64,000 nucleotides of DNA from Microcebus murinus (taxonomy: Eukaryota > Chordata > Mammalia > Primates > Cheirogaleidae), in the NCBI RefSeq assembly GCF_040939455.1, contig NC_134110.1, positions 98,113,001 through 98,177,000 on the forward strand. Reading direction: 5' to 3'. A program made the position numbers and the translations under genes. Of this stretch, positions 1 through 11,435 are shown one piece after another (the first letter of the stretch is position 1; the number at the start of each line of letters is the position of its first letter). Below the pieces are notes generated by a model that saw only the letters and a list, made by a program, of their open reading frames with translations, made no database searches and was not told the DNA's origin.

Positions 1-166
1 CATATACATTATCTCCAAAAGTTTTCTTGTGCCCCTTGGTAATCTCACCTTTTTCCTCACTTCTCTCTGTTCCTCCCACCCCTATACCCTATATACCAGG
101 AGAATCATTGACTCATCTCTTTTGTCATTATATGTTAGACTGCATTTGCTAACTGTGCAGCACTGA

Positions 167-219
167 AAGAAAGGAAGGAAGGAAAGAAGCAAGCAAGCAA
201 GGAAGGAATAGAAAGAAAG
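167..219. repeat. Purine-rich simple repeat, (GGAA/GAAA/AAGC)n
   Basis: Interrupted tetranucleotide run of GAAA, GGAA and AAGC units on the plus strand. It is simple-sequence DNA with no coding content. Confidence 0.9.
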
Positions 220-1264
220 TAGGCATTATTTGTGAGAACCAGTAGAAAATACAAACAGAAGATTCTAACAAATTTTGGGACATTAAAAGCATTAAAAATT
301 GAATATAAAGGAAGTATATTTAAAACATTTTAAAAAGTAAAAGAAGGGATGGAATAATGACTAAGAAGTAAGAGATTATGGAAAATGATTAAGCAGACTT
401 GAAAATGAAAAAAACTATAACTTTTAGAAAGAAACATAATAATTAAATATTTAAATAAATGGTCATTTTAATAGCTGATTAGAAACACTTAAGAAACAAT
501 TAGTGATATAAAGATATTATCCACAATGCCGGAGAGAATCAAAAAATGGAAAAGATAAAATAGGGTTTGAGATATGGAGGACAGAATAATAAAATACATC
601 TTATTTCCAAGTAGAATTCTAGAGGAAGAGGAGAAAGAAAATGGGGCTGACATAGTATCATATCTTCAGTACATCTTTCTGGTAAAGAGAAACTCTTACT
701 ATTACTTGGTAGTCCTCTCAATCTCTAATAATACTGTTTATAGTCTATTTCATGTGTTATTAATATAATTAGGCCAGCTTTATTTTGTTTGTATTTGCCT
801 TGTGTAAATATTTTATATAGTCTCCCATATAAATTTTAATTTAAATGTGCTTCCTATAAATCTATGTAGTTAGATTAGAATTCTTTTGTTCTTATATGAC
901 AATCTTTATCTTTTAACTGGAATGTTCGGTTCATTTTTAATTGTAATGACTGGTATTTGGAATTATGTCTATCATATTCTTTGCCTTCTATTTACCTGAC
1001 TTTTAAAATGTGTCATTTTCTCTGATCCCTTGCCTTCCTTCACATTGGTTGAGTTTGGAAGTTTTGTTTTTGATCTCTGTTTTTTTCATGATACTGTAGA
1101 AAATTTGCATACATGCTTAACTTATGAAAATCTACTTTTAGCTATATCTTTACTCTCCTTCAGAACAATGTAAAAACTTAGGAGATTTTATTTGTGCTGC
1201 TCTGTATTTCAGTTTTTTTTTAATTCAAAAAGGGTACCTTATTATTCCTTTATGCAGTCAATAT
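220..1264. other. ATP6V1H intron, AT-rich, nothing recognised
   Basis: Part of the intron that follows the 3448-3561 exon (the gene reads right to left). Two short open frames on opposite strands near 540-770 overlap each other and show no protein motif, so I treat them as chance. Confidence 0.6.
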
Positions 1265-1395
1265 TTGTGTAGAGACTCACTAGAATGTAAGCCCTGTGAA
1301 GGCAGGAAGTTTTTGTGGTGGTGTTTTTTCAATGTTATACCCTAAATACTTAAAACAGAGCTTACACACAGTCATTGCTCATAAATAATTATTAA
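1265..1395 (+). repeat. L2 LINE, 3' end fragment
   Basis: It has the usual L2 3'-end order: ACTAGAATGTAAGC, then a purine-rich stretch with GCAGG, then a cluster around CAGAGC...ACAG, then a CTCATAAATAATTATT tail. This is an old and diverged copy. Confidence 0.65.
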
Positions 1396-1899
1396 GTAGG
1401 TTAAGTATACCCAAGTAGTTAGTGATTTTTTTCTCATAATATCTTCCTTCATCCCCTTGGGATCATTTCCTTTCTGCCTAAAGAGTAATTCTTAATCATT
1501 TCCTTCAGTAAGCAAGCAACTATTGGTACAAAATACTCTCTGTTTGTTATCTGAAATGTCATATTTTCCTTTCATTATTGAATGATACTTTGAAGGTGAT
1601 ATAGTTCTAAATATTTTTCAGCAAAGTGAAGTATTGTTCCACAGAATTTTGTCTTCCATTGTTGCCTGTAAGAACTTGGTTGTCAGTCTAATTGTTATTC
1701 TCTTGAAGGTACTGTCTTTTCTCTCCTGTTATTTTAACAGTTGTCTCTTTATGTTTAATTTCATATGATTTCATTATATATACATAGCAGCAGATTTCCT
1801 TTATTTATTTTTTTTGAGATGCATTAATGTTCATGATTCTGGGAATTGATGCCTTTCAGTAATTCTAGAAAATTCTCAGCTATTATTATCACTTCCAAT
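1396..1899. other. Intron, nothing recognised
   Basis: AT-rich non-coding sequence between two L2 pieces. I see no repeat or gene I can name. Confidence 0.5.
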
Positions 1900-2480
1900 A
1901 TTATGTCAAAGTGGTCTTTTTAAAACATATACCAAATCTTGTCATTCCCCTGTTTAAAAATCTTTCAATGGCTTTCAACTCATCTTATAAAAGCAATAGT
2001 CAAATGGCAGTCCACAAGACCTTCTGTGATCAGGTCTCTGCCTACCTCTCCTCAATCATATATTTCCATCTTAGCCCTTATACCATCTTTCAAATCAGAG
2101 TTTCTCAACCTCAGAACTGACATATAGGGCCAGATACTTCTTTAATATTGGGTACTGTCGCTACATTGTAGGATGTTTACCAGCACCGCTGGTCCCTACC
2201 CACTAGGTGCCAGTGGCATCTCCACCCATAAGCTTCACAACCACATAAGTCCCTACACCTTGTTTTAAACAAGCCAAGCTCATTCCTGCTTCATGGCCTT
2301 TTCCCCTTTCACTCTCTCTACCTGAAATGCTTATTACTCTCAATAATTGATCTGTCTGACTGGTTCCTTATTACTGTCTCAGCTTAACTGTTTGGCCTAC
2401 ACAGAGAGGTCTTCTCTAATCACCCTATGTAAATTTGTACCCACTTCCATCATATTTATAGATGGCATTTAACACGTCAG
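1900..2480 (+). repeat. L2 LINE fragment, split by a MER5A
   Basis: The left part (about 1905-2092) shows L2 words such as CATTCCCCTGTTTAAAA and TCAATGGCTTTCAACTC. The right part (about 2262-2480) shows CTCATTCCTGCTTCATGGCC and the AGAGAGGTCTTCTCTAATCACCC segment. The two parts are in order on the same strand, so one L2 copy was split by the hAT element between them. Confidence 0.7.
2093..2258 (+). mobile_element. MER5A-type hAT-Charlie MITE, partial
   Basis: The run from TTTCTCAACCTCAG through GGGCCAGATACTTCTTTAAT, GGATGTTTACCAGCACC and CTACCCACTAGGTGCCAGT matches the arrangement of MER5A. The right end is incomplete. It sits inside an L2 copy and is therefore younger than that L2. Confidence 0.75.
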
Positions 2481-3447
2481 GGTAAGAAGTACTCAAAAAG
2501 CAGTTGTTATAAGAATGCATACATGTCAGTATCTGTGAGAAAAGTGCTTAAGTGGCAGGACCATATTATGTAATACTTGATGCCTAGATACTCTCTTATA
2601 CTGTATCTGCTTGTATCTTCAAATGCACCCATTCTAATGTACCATTAATCCTTTCCTTTGGAGGCATGGTAGCATTACTGTTATAGGCAATGTACTGTTG
2701 TTCGTTGTGCCTTAACAAAAACAGTCCAAAATGAGATTATTCTTCCAGAGGGTGAAGAACAGAGAGGCATCTGAACTGTTCAGAAGAGCCCTGAAAGCAC
2801 TGAAGACCCAACCTATGGATACAAATGGGCATGCAAAGGGAATCCTCACGTGTTCTTTCATGTACACAAGGACCCACCATTATATCTAAGCACTTACTCC
2901 TTAATTTAACTTGTTTTAAGTATGTCAATAATTTTTACTTTAAAAATAAAAACACAACAGGAAAGCATGACTTTGGTTACTTCAAAAGCAAAAAGCTACA
3001 ATGAACGAAATGTGACAGTTGAATCTGAATTGATCCATCAGTTTTTAGTGTTTTTATGTAAACTGGTAAAATCCATCCAGGTTAACCATATGTTGAATAG
3101 TAAAACGCCACAAAATTATAGCATCTCTAAAGTAATCAGTAATCAAATTGTATTCCATTCAACTATAAAAAAGACTGACTTATGTCACAGAGTCCTTTTA
3201 GTTATTTCTGGAATTGTTTTGATATTATTACTCTGAATATACATTCTTTAAAACCATTAGTACAGATCGTCTTTTTAAAATTATCATGTCATTGCTCTGA
3301 GTTACTAAAATATATTTCTAAATTTTTAATCAAAATCACTGGTATTAAAAATGATCACTCATAAGATCATTTACATAAGAACTATAGAATGGGCAAATGA
3401 GAGCTTGCAGACCTACGTATGAGTGTGAGCAAAAAGTTATAGCATAC
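2481..3447. other. ATP6V1H intron next to the exon donor, nothing recognised
   Basis: Intronic DNA downstream (in gene sense) of the 3448-3561 exon. The open frame at 2922-3236 (104 codons, plus strand) is AT-rich, antisense to the gene and without any motif. The last coding exon of ATP6V1H was looked for here and not found. Confidence 0.55.
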
Positions 3448-3561
3448 CAGTTGTGCACCATGAGCTTCTGCACGGCCAGCAGAGCATTATACCGGACCTG
3501 CTGGTCTTCATGATGCATGTGGTTCATCACCAGCTGCTTCCCACCAAGCTGCTCAATGACC
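3448..3561 (-). CDS. ATP6V1H: ATP6V1H penultimate coding exon (V-ATPase subunit H)
   Basis: This exon encodes the end of the C-terminal helical-repeat domain of V-ATPase subunit H. The peptide, read right to left, starts [16 protein letters not shown] and ends [12 protein letters not shown], as in mammalian ATP6V1H at about residues 427-464. The acceptor is TCTGTGTGCAG before the G that completes the split Arg codon (CG|G). The donor is GTATGC after AACTG, leaving the Trp codon split (TG|G). Length 114 bases, phase consistent with the previous exon. Subunit H is a cytosolic part of V1; it is needed for ATP-driven proton pumping and silences free V1. The open frame runs on past both splice sites, so splicing rather than the stop defines the exon. 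The remaining 19 or so residues must be on an exon to the left of the window. Confidence 0.97.
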
Positions 3562-3677
3562 CTGCACACAGAAGAGACTTGGTGAGAAGTCTGCAATTAT
3601 TTTCAAATTCATACTGTTCATAAACAGAAGGTTCAAATACCAAAAAGCTAAGGGACTTTTTACAAAGTTACAACATA

Positions 3678-3810
3678 CACCAGGCATGATGTCGTGTGCC
3701 TGTACTCCCTGCTACTTGGGAAGCTGAGAAGGGAGGATGGCTTAGGTCCAGGAGTTTGAGACCAGACTGGGCAACATAGTGAGACCCTATGGTAAAGTAA
3801 ATAAATAAAA
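3678..3810 (+). repeat. Alu-type monomer fragment, old
   Basis: Alu words in order: GTGCCTGTACTCCC, GCTACTTGGGAAGCTGAG, CCAGGAGTTTGAGACCAG, GGGCAACATAGTGAGACCC, then an A-rich AATAAATAAAA tail. It lacks the first arm start and the second arm, so it is a free left-arm type copy or a truncated old Alu. Confidence 0.8.
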
Positions 3811-4680
3811 GTTACAATATTTGTAACTAAACCAACACATGCCTTTTGACATCATTTTCTCTGGATCACAGATTTAAAGTATTCAAATATTTTCTCTTTT
3901 GAATTCCTAATGATAAATCCAACTGTTGTTCTCATTTCTTAATCCAGGAAAACATCATCTACCTAGATAGCACACAGACAATAGTATTCTAGATTATAGT
4001 TTTCTAGGTAGCCGAGTATTAACTTATTATTGTATTTCTGGCTTTCTTAAAATCAGTATTGACACCATCAAATCTTTATAATAACATAAGATTAATATCA
4101 AGTCCACTAGTGACCATGCTGTGTGACAGACTTGGGCTTGGATGCAAGGTAGCAGAAGACAGAGGATTAAAGAGCATCCATGTTAATTTCCTGAAAAAGA
4201 CTATCGAGTTTAAGATATCTGCCCCTTTCTTGTAACAAAAGGATATGGCCATGTGACCCTCTGAGCAGTGAGACAGAGGAGAAAATTCGTGTCTTTACGA
4301 GCACCGAAATGACAAACAACCAACACTGCTTTCTATCACCACACCCCTCACACCCTGAAAATCCACTTATATTACAGACACAAAACTAAAGTGAAAATGG
4401 CTACGTGCTTCACCAACAAGAAGAAAGAGGCTCTCTATTCTTTTGCAATGGTGTGGTTATGGACAGAGCCGTGGAGTTCCTCAGCCCTAGTATACTTTAA
4501 CGTAATAGGGTACTGGGTGGTTTAAGACAAACTCACAGATCAGTAAAGTTTCTAGGATTAGGAAGAAATAAGTGAATGGGGGTTGGGATGAGAGGGAGGC
4601 TTTTACCTATATACCTTCCCAGTTTTTTAAAAAAGAAATTTTTGAATGTATTGAGGAGAAAAAAGAATACAATATAAGTA
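3811..4680. other. Intron, nothing recognised
   Basis: Non-coding sequence between an Alu fragment and a MIR-like piece. No gene, RNA or repeat family that I can name. Confidence 0.5.
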
Positions 4681-4684
4681 TATA

Positions 4685-4890
4685 ATGAAACATTAATTGA
4701 ACACTTATTATGTAGCAGGCACTATCCAGTAAACATTATCCTATCTAACAGATCAATGCAGCCATTTATCAGACATGTGACATTAAGCAAGTTATTTACC
4801 TCAGGAATTCTTCCCTGCCAAATAGGGAGAATAAGGACATCTCCCTTACAGCAGTGTTGGGACCACTGAAGGACATAAAGCCCATGTCCC
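4685..4890 (+). repeat. MIR-type SINE fragment
   Basis: Contains the MIR core order TGTGACATTAAGCAAGTTATTTACCTC followed by a diverged version of the AATGGGGATAATAA-like segment. Very old and diverged. Confidence 0.55.
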
Positions 4891-4949
4891 CACACTATAC
4901 TGTAAGCCCAGGTCAGTTGCCATGACAACTATACAAGGGCTGCTCCCTT

Positions 4950-5260
4950 TCTATCCATTCTCCTCACTGTGATCAAAGGGATCTTTATAAAACTCTCAAT
5001 ATCATTTTTCTTGCTTAAAACAATTCAGTGGCTTCCACTGCTCTTAACAAAAGGACCGAAATCCTTAGAACAGCTGATAAGGCCCTTTACACAGCCCCCC
5101 TCCAATGCTCATTCTCTGGACCTTCCCTGAGCACTGAGCTATAACCCCCACCTGAAGGAAGCCTGTCTAGCGCACGCATCTTCTCCGCAGGCACATCACG
5201 GCCTTCTGTGCTTACTAACGCTGCACAGCACTTGTGCACTATGGTTGGGGGCCACCTTAA
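4950..5260 (+). repeat. L2 LINE fragment
   Basis: L2-like order: TCAAAGGGATCTTTATAAAA, AATTCAGTGGCTTCCACTGC, AGGACCGAAATCCTTA, ATAAGGCCCTTTACACAGCCC. The copy is diverged. Confidence 0.65.
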
Positions 5261-5604
5261 ACAGTAAAATCACCCCCAAAAAACACAAAAATGAAAAAAA
5301 GCGGCACTAAATAGACCACAAGCAGGACACCTTACAGTACAAGAGTGAACACAAAGCGGCAGAACGGTGCCTTGTCCCACCTCCTCTAGAAACGTGCCCA
5401 CTGACGACTCCAGCAAAAGCACCACGAGTACTAATACAGGGGTTACAAATACATTTTAGCAGGTAGGCAAATTCACAAACCTTGAATCTGTTAATAATGA
5501 GGATCAACATACAATTTCAGAAAGCTGTCATATTGTGAACAAAATATGAATGATAAAAAAACAGACCACACACCATTTACAATAATACCAACACAAGCAC
5601 TTTT

Positions 5605-5700
5605 TCCGCAGGTTGGGCACTACGCTAAATTTTTTATTTCACGTAATCCTCACAACAAATGTACTTCCTAGCACTCTTATAAAGCAGTATTTTTGACATT
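5605..5700 (+). repeat. MIR-type SINE fragment
   Basis: GGGCACTACGCTAAATTTTT, TTTCACGTAATCCTCACAAC and a following TATAAAG segment correspond to the 3' half of MIR in diverged form. Confidence 0.5.
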
Positions 5701-8220
5701 TTATACTACCTTGCCCCTTACACTATCTTCTCTTACTACCACCAGCCAAGAAAATTTTGAAGAGTTTTGCTTTTAATAATTGATATTATGTTCATTTATT
5801 AAGCATTCATTTATAAACTACACATTATTGCTCTCCACCCCAGCAAGCCTAGCAGAACTCATAGAGGGTAGATAACCTCACCTCACTGAAACTCACACTG
5901 TTATGAAATAAACAATTGTTCATCTCATCCTTTCAATTCCAGATGTGACTGAAGCACCAGTTACTTCCAGATTATATAAATCTCCGACATCATAAATGCT
6001 TTAAAAAAAATGGCGAGAAGAATCCTTGCAGTTGGTAGATCAAAGATATCATTTAAAAGACAGGATATTTTGGTGATTTACTTTTGAACTAGATTCAAGT
6101 ACTTCATTTATTAGCTATTGTCTACTAGGGATAAACTTGCTAACCATATTTCAAAACAAACTGAGTCGAAAGCATGTTAAACTTTAAGGACTTGGAATAT
6201 AATACATGATTAACAAGCTCAACAATAGTAAGAACATGAAAGAAATACACCAGCTGGCAAAACACAGAAATGTAATTTTAGAGTAAACTTTAAATATCCT
6301 AAAAAGCACAGAACTATTTTTGCTTGTTATAAAGATCTTTTTCCTTTGTAATATAGTTTAAATAATTCAGATGAGTTTACACAAAATATCCTGATAAGAA
6401 TTCTATTGCTTAGCATTCTAGTAATGGCTATTTAGAGGCTAATAAAACTATATTACACTATAACATGATTCCACACATAATGCTAAAAATAGTTAAGTTT
6501 CATGTATGGTTCCATTTATACGTAAGTGGATACTTTTATATCTATGTAGCAATATGCCCTCTACAGTTTATAAATTCAACAAGCACAAATACCACATCTA
6601 TTTTGTTCCCACAAAAGAAGGTAATTTTTTTTAAAGTAAAAAGGTAACTTAGAAGAATTATGGGGAGTATATAAAACTCTGCTTTTCCAATCAGAGGTAT
6701 ACCATTTTTTTTGAATAAACCTATCATTTGAGTTCTAAATATCAACATGAAATTTGATATACCAAAATAATTTTCTAAGATAAATGACTTGTGGTAAAAA
6801 TGAATATATCATGAAGAGTTTGGATTTTCCCCACGTTTTGAAGTGTTACTTTTATTCATGAGGAAAAAAATGAACAAGGGCTATAGTTAAAAATCATATC
6901 CAAAAGCCACAACTGAATATCAAAAAAAATGCTTTTATATTGCTGAATGCAACCCAAGAGTAGGCTGGAAGTTTTACTATCTCACAAGAAGCAACATTCC
7001 ATTTTCCTGCTTTTGTTTAGAATGGGCTTATCAACTGAGTATCTGATTAAGTATTGAAGCAGACTTTTGTGGGAAGGCCACATATAATCTGAATATTCCA
7101 AACTCCAGCAAAGCTTCTAACTCTTGCAGCCACTCCTGCCAACTGATAGTAGTGACTTAGCATTTTCTAATTCAGTAGCAATAAAGAGTAAGAAAAGAAA
7201 CTGAGTACAGAGATCCTGGCTTATGACTCTAGAAGCCTGTTCTAGGTACCTTGGTAAAAGATCACACTCAAAATAATTCCTATAATTGACATGAAAATTA
7301 TCAGTAATTTAAAGTGTAATTTAAAGTTTTTGAGTATTATGATTAATCTTTTAAAACATTTATTTCAAATTATTGGTCTGCAAATGCACTGAAGACCTAT
7401 TAAGTTTGAAAAAACCTCCTGTAACTGAGAGAAAACACTATTTTTTTTTGAGAAGGCTCAAAGAAGAGAGTCTTCAAGGTACTACGTGATGAGAAAATAA
7501 TTTGAAAATATATCTTAAAAAAGAAGGAGCAGGATACTGCACGAGAAATAAGTTACTCTGGGGAGAGGCTTTGGAATAAAGAGTGCAAATGTTGATTCAT
7601 GCTATAAATACAAGCCACTGGAAGGACACAGTAAAGGAGTAGCATGGCCAGAGATTCAGGCCAAAAAAGACTGCTTCAGCAAGAGCATCAAGGACTGACT
7701 GCAGCAGATGGTATAGTATAGAGAATGTCAAGTGTGGTGCGAGAGATAATGCTTACTAGGGGGAGACAGTAAGGGATGAAGAAAGGGATCTGGAACAGAA
7801 GTGGATCCTGCGAAGGCATAACAGGCTTCTGACAGGGCAGTAGATCGGGTGCACACAGTAATATCCAAAAGAAATATGGGAAACACCAGCTGGTTAGTCA
7901 TGTCAATGCTGAGTCAGTAAGTGAGAAGGTAAGTTCTTTAGTAAGCTTTTCATTTTTAGGATTTTAGATTACTTTAGACTATTATGATACTTTTACCTTC
8001 ATTCACTTTTTAGCAGTTATAATTCTAAGAAGGTTATATCTACAGATACAAACAGAATAAAAACAGAAGGCTGTTTTTCATGTTAAACACATCTTGGATG
8101 GGTTAGAGACCTTGGTTATTAGCTATATTTATATCTGCCTTACCTAAAGATCTTTAATGTTCCACAGCAAAATAGGCTATTTTTGAATGGCATTAATCTC
8201 AGATAGTTCTTGATGTTATA
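5701..8220. other. Intron, AT-rich, nothing recognised
   Basis: About 2.5 kb of AT-rich intron. The open frames at 6465-6647 (plus) and 6542-6748 (minus) are low-complexity antisense pairs without motifs. I saw no convincing repeat family. Confidence 0.5.
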
Positions 8221-9488
8221 GTCTTATGAGACTTATGAAGGTCTTAATGTTTACCCTACTTGCAGCTAACAAGTTAGCCTGTCATAGTTTGATGGATGCT
8301 GGTAGAAGACACAAGACTCCTAGATCTCATGGACAGTATATTGCTCACAGCAACAGAAGTAGCAAGATACTAGCATTTTTGTGCTGGTTCCCCAATGCCT
8401 CAATTTCTACTTGGCAACATAAAGGGAGCCAGATGAGCTCCACACATTATACGGAAGAGAAACCCTAAATTTATGGAACCCAAATCTCTCATATGGCAGT
8501 AAGCACACCTGCCTCTTGCCCCTAGGCAGAAAAATCTCTTCAAAAAGGGCATTCAGTGTCTCATGTTGCAAGTTCAGAAACGCAAGAGAAATGTTTTTGC
8601 ACAGTATCAACCCTTCATTTCTACATCATCTTGCTTGTTGGCAAATTTACCCATGAAAACAACACTCCCTGGTGGCTCTGATTAATCTGGCTGGCACAGG
8701 CTGAGACCAAGTCCATTCGATTAGTCTCATATGCCACTTAATTCAGGCTACTTCCTACAAGACTCCAAGCACCAGGATGAGGCCAACCTGCAGCAATGAC
8801 CTCACCACCCACATGCCCCAGCATCCTTGACCCAACCAGCTAACCAAATGAAACGAATCATCAGAGTCTACAAGGGTAGCTTCCCCCATACTTTTCTGAA
8901 GGCTATATGATCTACTGGTAGCATTTCCTGAAATATTTGAAGGTCTCTTATAACCACCCCTAAAGTACAAGTTACTGTGGCTTTGGGAGGAAGGTGAGCT
9001 AATGCCTGGTTAGCATATAAGAAGCACAATACCAGGGTACCTGTGGTGCACCTAGAAAGTTGTTTATCACTGTTGGGGCTACCCAAGTAAGACCTTCATG
9101 ACTTGGGGACATAAGCCCAGAGTGGCTTCCCAGCTGAATGAAAGACCTTAGGAGTCCCAGTTCAATTCAAATACTTGAGTCTAATTATTTCAGGAGTGAC
9201 TATACTATTTGTGCATGCCACCAGACAAGGGACATCTGTCTGCACCATGGAATGGCTGAGGGATGGCTTCAGGATTGGGAGTAGGGAAGGCACACAGAAC
9301 TGTTGACAGGCATTTTGCTTGAGCTACCTTTATCCTTTCTGTTTCCAACATATTTCTCAGATTAAAGAGAATGGTCATGAAATTGTAGTCAGAACTGTCT
9401 GGTGATGGATGACAGACCCAGCTGTCAATTAAGAATAAGGCACCTGTAACAGCTTGGGAGATATGTGTGTTTCCTTTGAAGAAAGCTC
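8221..9488. other. Unclassified block, possibly an old LTR-retrotransposon remnant
   Basis: This block is less AT-rich than its left neighbour and ends where L1 homology begins at about 9489. Its base composition and antisense open segments (for example 8868-9086, minus) resemble the 11.44-13.33 kb block on the other side of the L1. Both could be parts of one old retroviral-type element that the L1 split. I recognise no diagnostic motif, so this is only a suggestion. Confidence 0.3.
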
Positions 9489-11435
9489 TTGGAGAAATTC
9501 ACCAAAAACAATTTATACAAGGAGAACTATGAAACACTAAAAAAAGAAATTGCAGATGATTTAAACAGATGGAAAAATCTACCGTGTTCATGGATTAGTA
9601 GAATCAATATCATTAAAATGACAATATTACCTAAAGTGATCTACAGAATCAATGCAATCCCCATCAAAATACCATCAGCATTCTTTACAGATCTAGAAAA
9701 AATAATTCTTCACTTTGTATGGAACCAGAAAAAACCTCATATAGCCAAGGCAATCTTAAATAAAAAGAACAAAATGGGAGGCATCCGTCTTCCTGACTTC
9801 AAGCTGTACTATAGAGCAATAATAGTTAAATCAGCCTGGTAGTGGCACAAGAACAGAAGCATCGATATCTGGAATAGATCTGAGATATCAGAGATGAAAC
9901 CATCAGTATACAGTAACCTAATCTTTGATAAAGCTGACAAAAATATACAATGGGGAAAAGAATCTCTCTTCAATAAATGGTGCTGGGGAAACTGGTTAGC
10001 TACATGCAGAAGAGTGAATCAGGATCCCTACCTCTCACCTCTCACAAAAAATTCACTCAAGATAGATAACAGACTTAAACCTAAGGCATGAAACCTTAAG
10101 AATCCTAGAAGATGATGTTGGGAAAAACCCTATCAGACATTGGTCTAGGCAAAGAATTTTTGAGGCAACCCCCAAGGCAATCACTGCAGCATCAAAAATA
10201 AACAAATGGGATCTGATCAAATTAAAAAGTTTCTGCACAGCCAAGGAAACTACCAGTAGAGTAAATAAACAACCCACAGAGTGGGAGAAAATATTTGCTC
10301 TCTACACCTCTGATAAATATCTAATAACAAGAATCTATCTACAACTTAAAAGAATTAACAAGAATCTATCAAACAATCCCATCAAGAAATGGGCAACGGA
10401 AATGAACAGAAACCTCTCCAAAGAAGACAGAATAATGGCCTGCAAACATATAAAAAAAAATGCTCAAATCTCTAATCATCAGAGAAATACAAATCAAAAC
10501 CACAATAAGATACCATCTAACTCCAGTGAGAATGGCTTGTATCAAGAAATCCCCATTCTCACTAACGTTGACTCAAAAAAAAAAAAAAAAAAAAAGAAAT
10601 CCCCAAACAACAAATGCTGGCAAGGATGTGGAGAGACAAGAACACTCTTACACTCCTGGTGGGACTGCAAATGAGTGCAACCTTTGTGGAAAAGAATTTG
10701 GAGATACCTCAAACAGCTAGAAATAGAAATACCATTCGACCCAGCAATAGCATTGTTGGGCATCTACCCAAAAGAGCATAAGACATTCTATTATAAAGAC
10801 ATCTGCACCCAAATGTTTATCATAGCACAATTCACTATTGCACGGTCATGGAAACAATACAAGTGCCTGTCAATTCATGAGTGGATAATTAAAATGTGGT
10901 ATATGCTCACAATGGAATATTATTCAATTCTAAGAAACGACAGTGAGCTAGCACAGTTTATGCTATCCTGGATTAAGCTTAAGCCCATTATCCAAAGTGA
11001 GGCGACACAAGATATGGAAAATGGGCCCCACATCTATTCGCCATCAAATTGGTACTGACTGATTAAAACTATGGTGCTCAAATGGTGGTAGTGTTCACCA
11101 GGGATTCGGGGGGCAGGGGGGAAACCCACATCTTAGGGATGTGGCGAGCATTGTTGGGGGAAGGGCATACCTCTAACCCTTCTTAGGGAGAGGCAAAGAT
11201 ATACAATGTAACCAAAATGTCAAAAAAAAACCCAAACTTTTATCAGGTGTTGGGCAGGCGGGGGGGGGGTGGAGAGGAGAAGGGTGTATACTTACATAAT
11301 GGGTGCGGTGCGCACCACCTGGGGATTGGACATGCTTAAAGCTCTAGCACGTGGGGGGGTGGGGTGGCAGGGGCAATATATGTAACCCTAACAATATTTG
11401 TACCTCCATAATATGATGAAATAAAAGGAAAAAAA
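9489..11435 (+). mobile_element. L1 LINE, 5'-truncated, ORF2 3' end plus 3'UTR
   Basis: The translated pieces match the C-terminal third of L1 ORF2: [20 protein letters not shown], then [20 protein letters not shown], later GCGETRTLLHSWWDC and a terminal IYSPSNWY. Codons are broken by stops at 9840 and later, and by frameshifts. After the ORF2 stop near 11058 comes a G-rich 3'UTR with runs of G (about 11250-11270), ending in ATTTGTACCTCCATAATATGATGAAATAAAA and a short A tail. A tiny separate insertion interrupts it at 10555-10593. Confidence 0.93.
10544..10604 (+). mobile_element. Micro-retroinsertion: 20 bases plus A tail, flanked by an 11-bp duplication
   Basis: Inside the L1, AAGAAATCCCC occurs at 10544-10554 and again at 10594-10604. 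Between them lie ATTCTCACTAACGTTGACTC and about 19 A residues. Related L1 copies in this window (27947-27965, 37193-37210) run straight through with no such insert. A duplicated target plus a poly-A tail is the mark of L1-type target-primed reverse transcription. The source RNA is not identified. Confidence 0.8.

Noticed and set aside
160..220. CRISPR-like or regulatory array
   Set aside because: It is a simple tetranucleotide repeat in mammalian intronic DNA.
2922..3236. A 104-codon plus-strand open frame
   Set aside because: AT-rich, intronic, antisense to ATP6V1H, no motif, no splice or expression signal.
1..3447. Last coding exon of ATP6V1H (about 19 residues)
   Set aside because: The expected coding words were searched for in this part on the minus strand and were not found, so it must lie left of the window.
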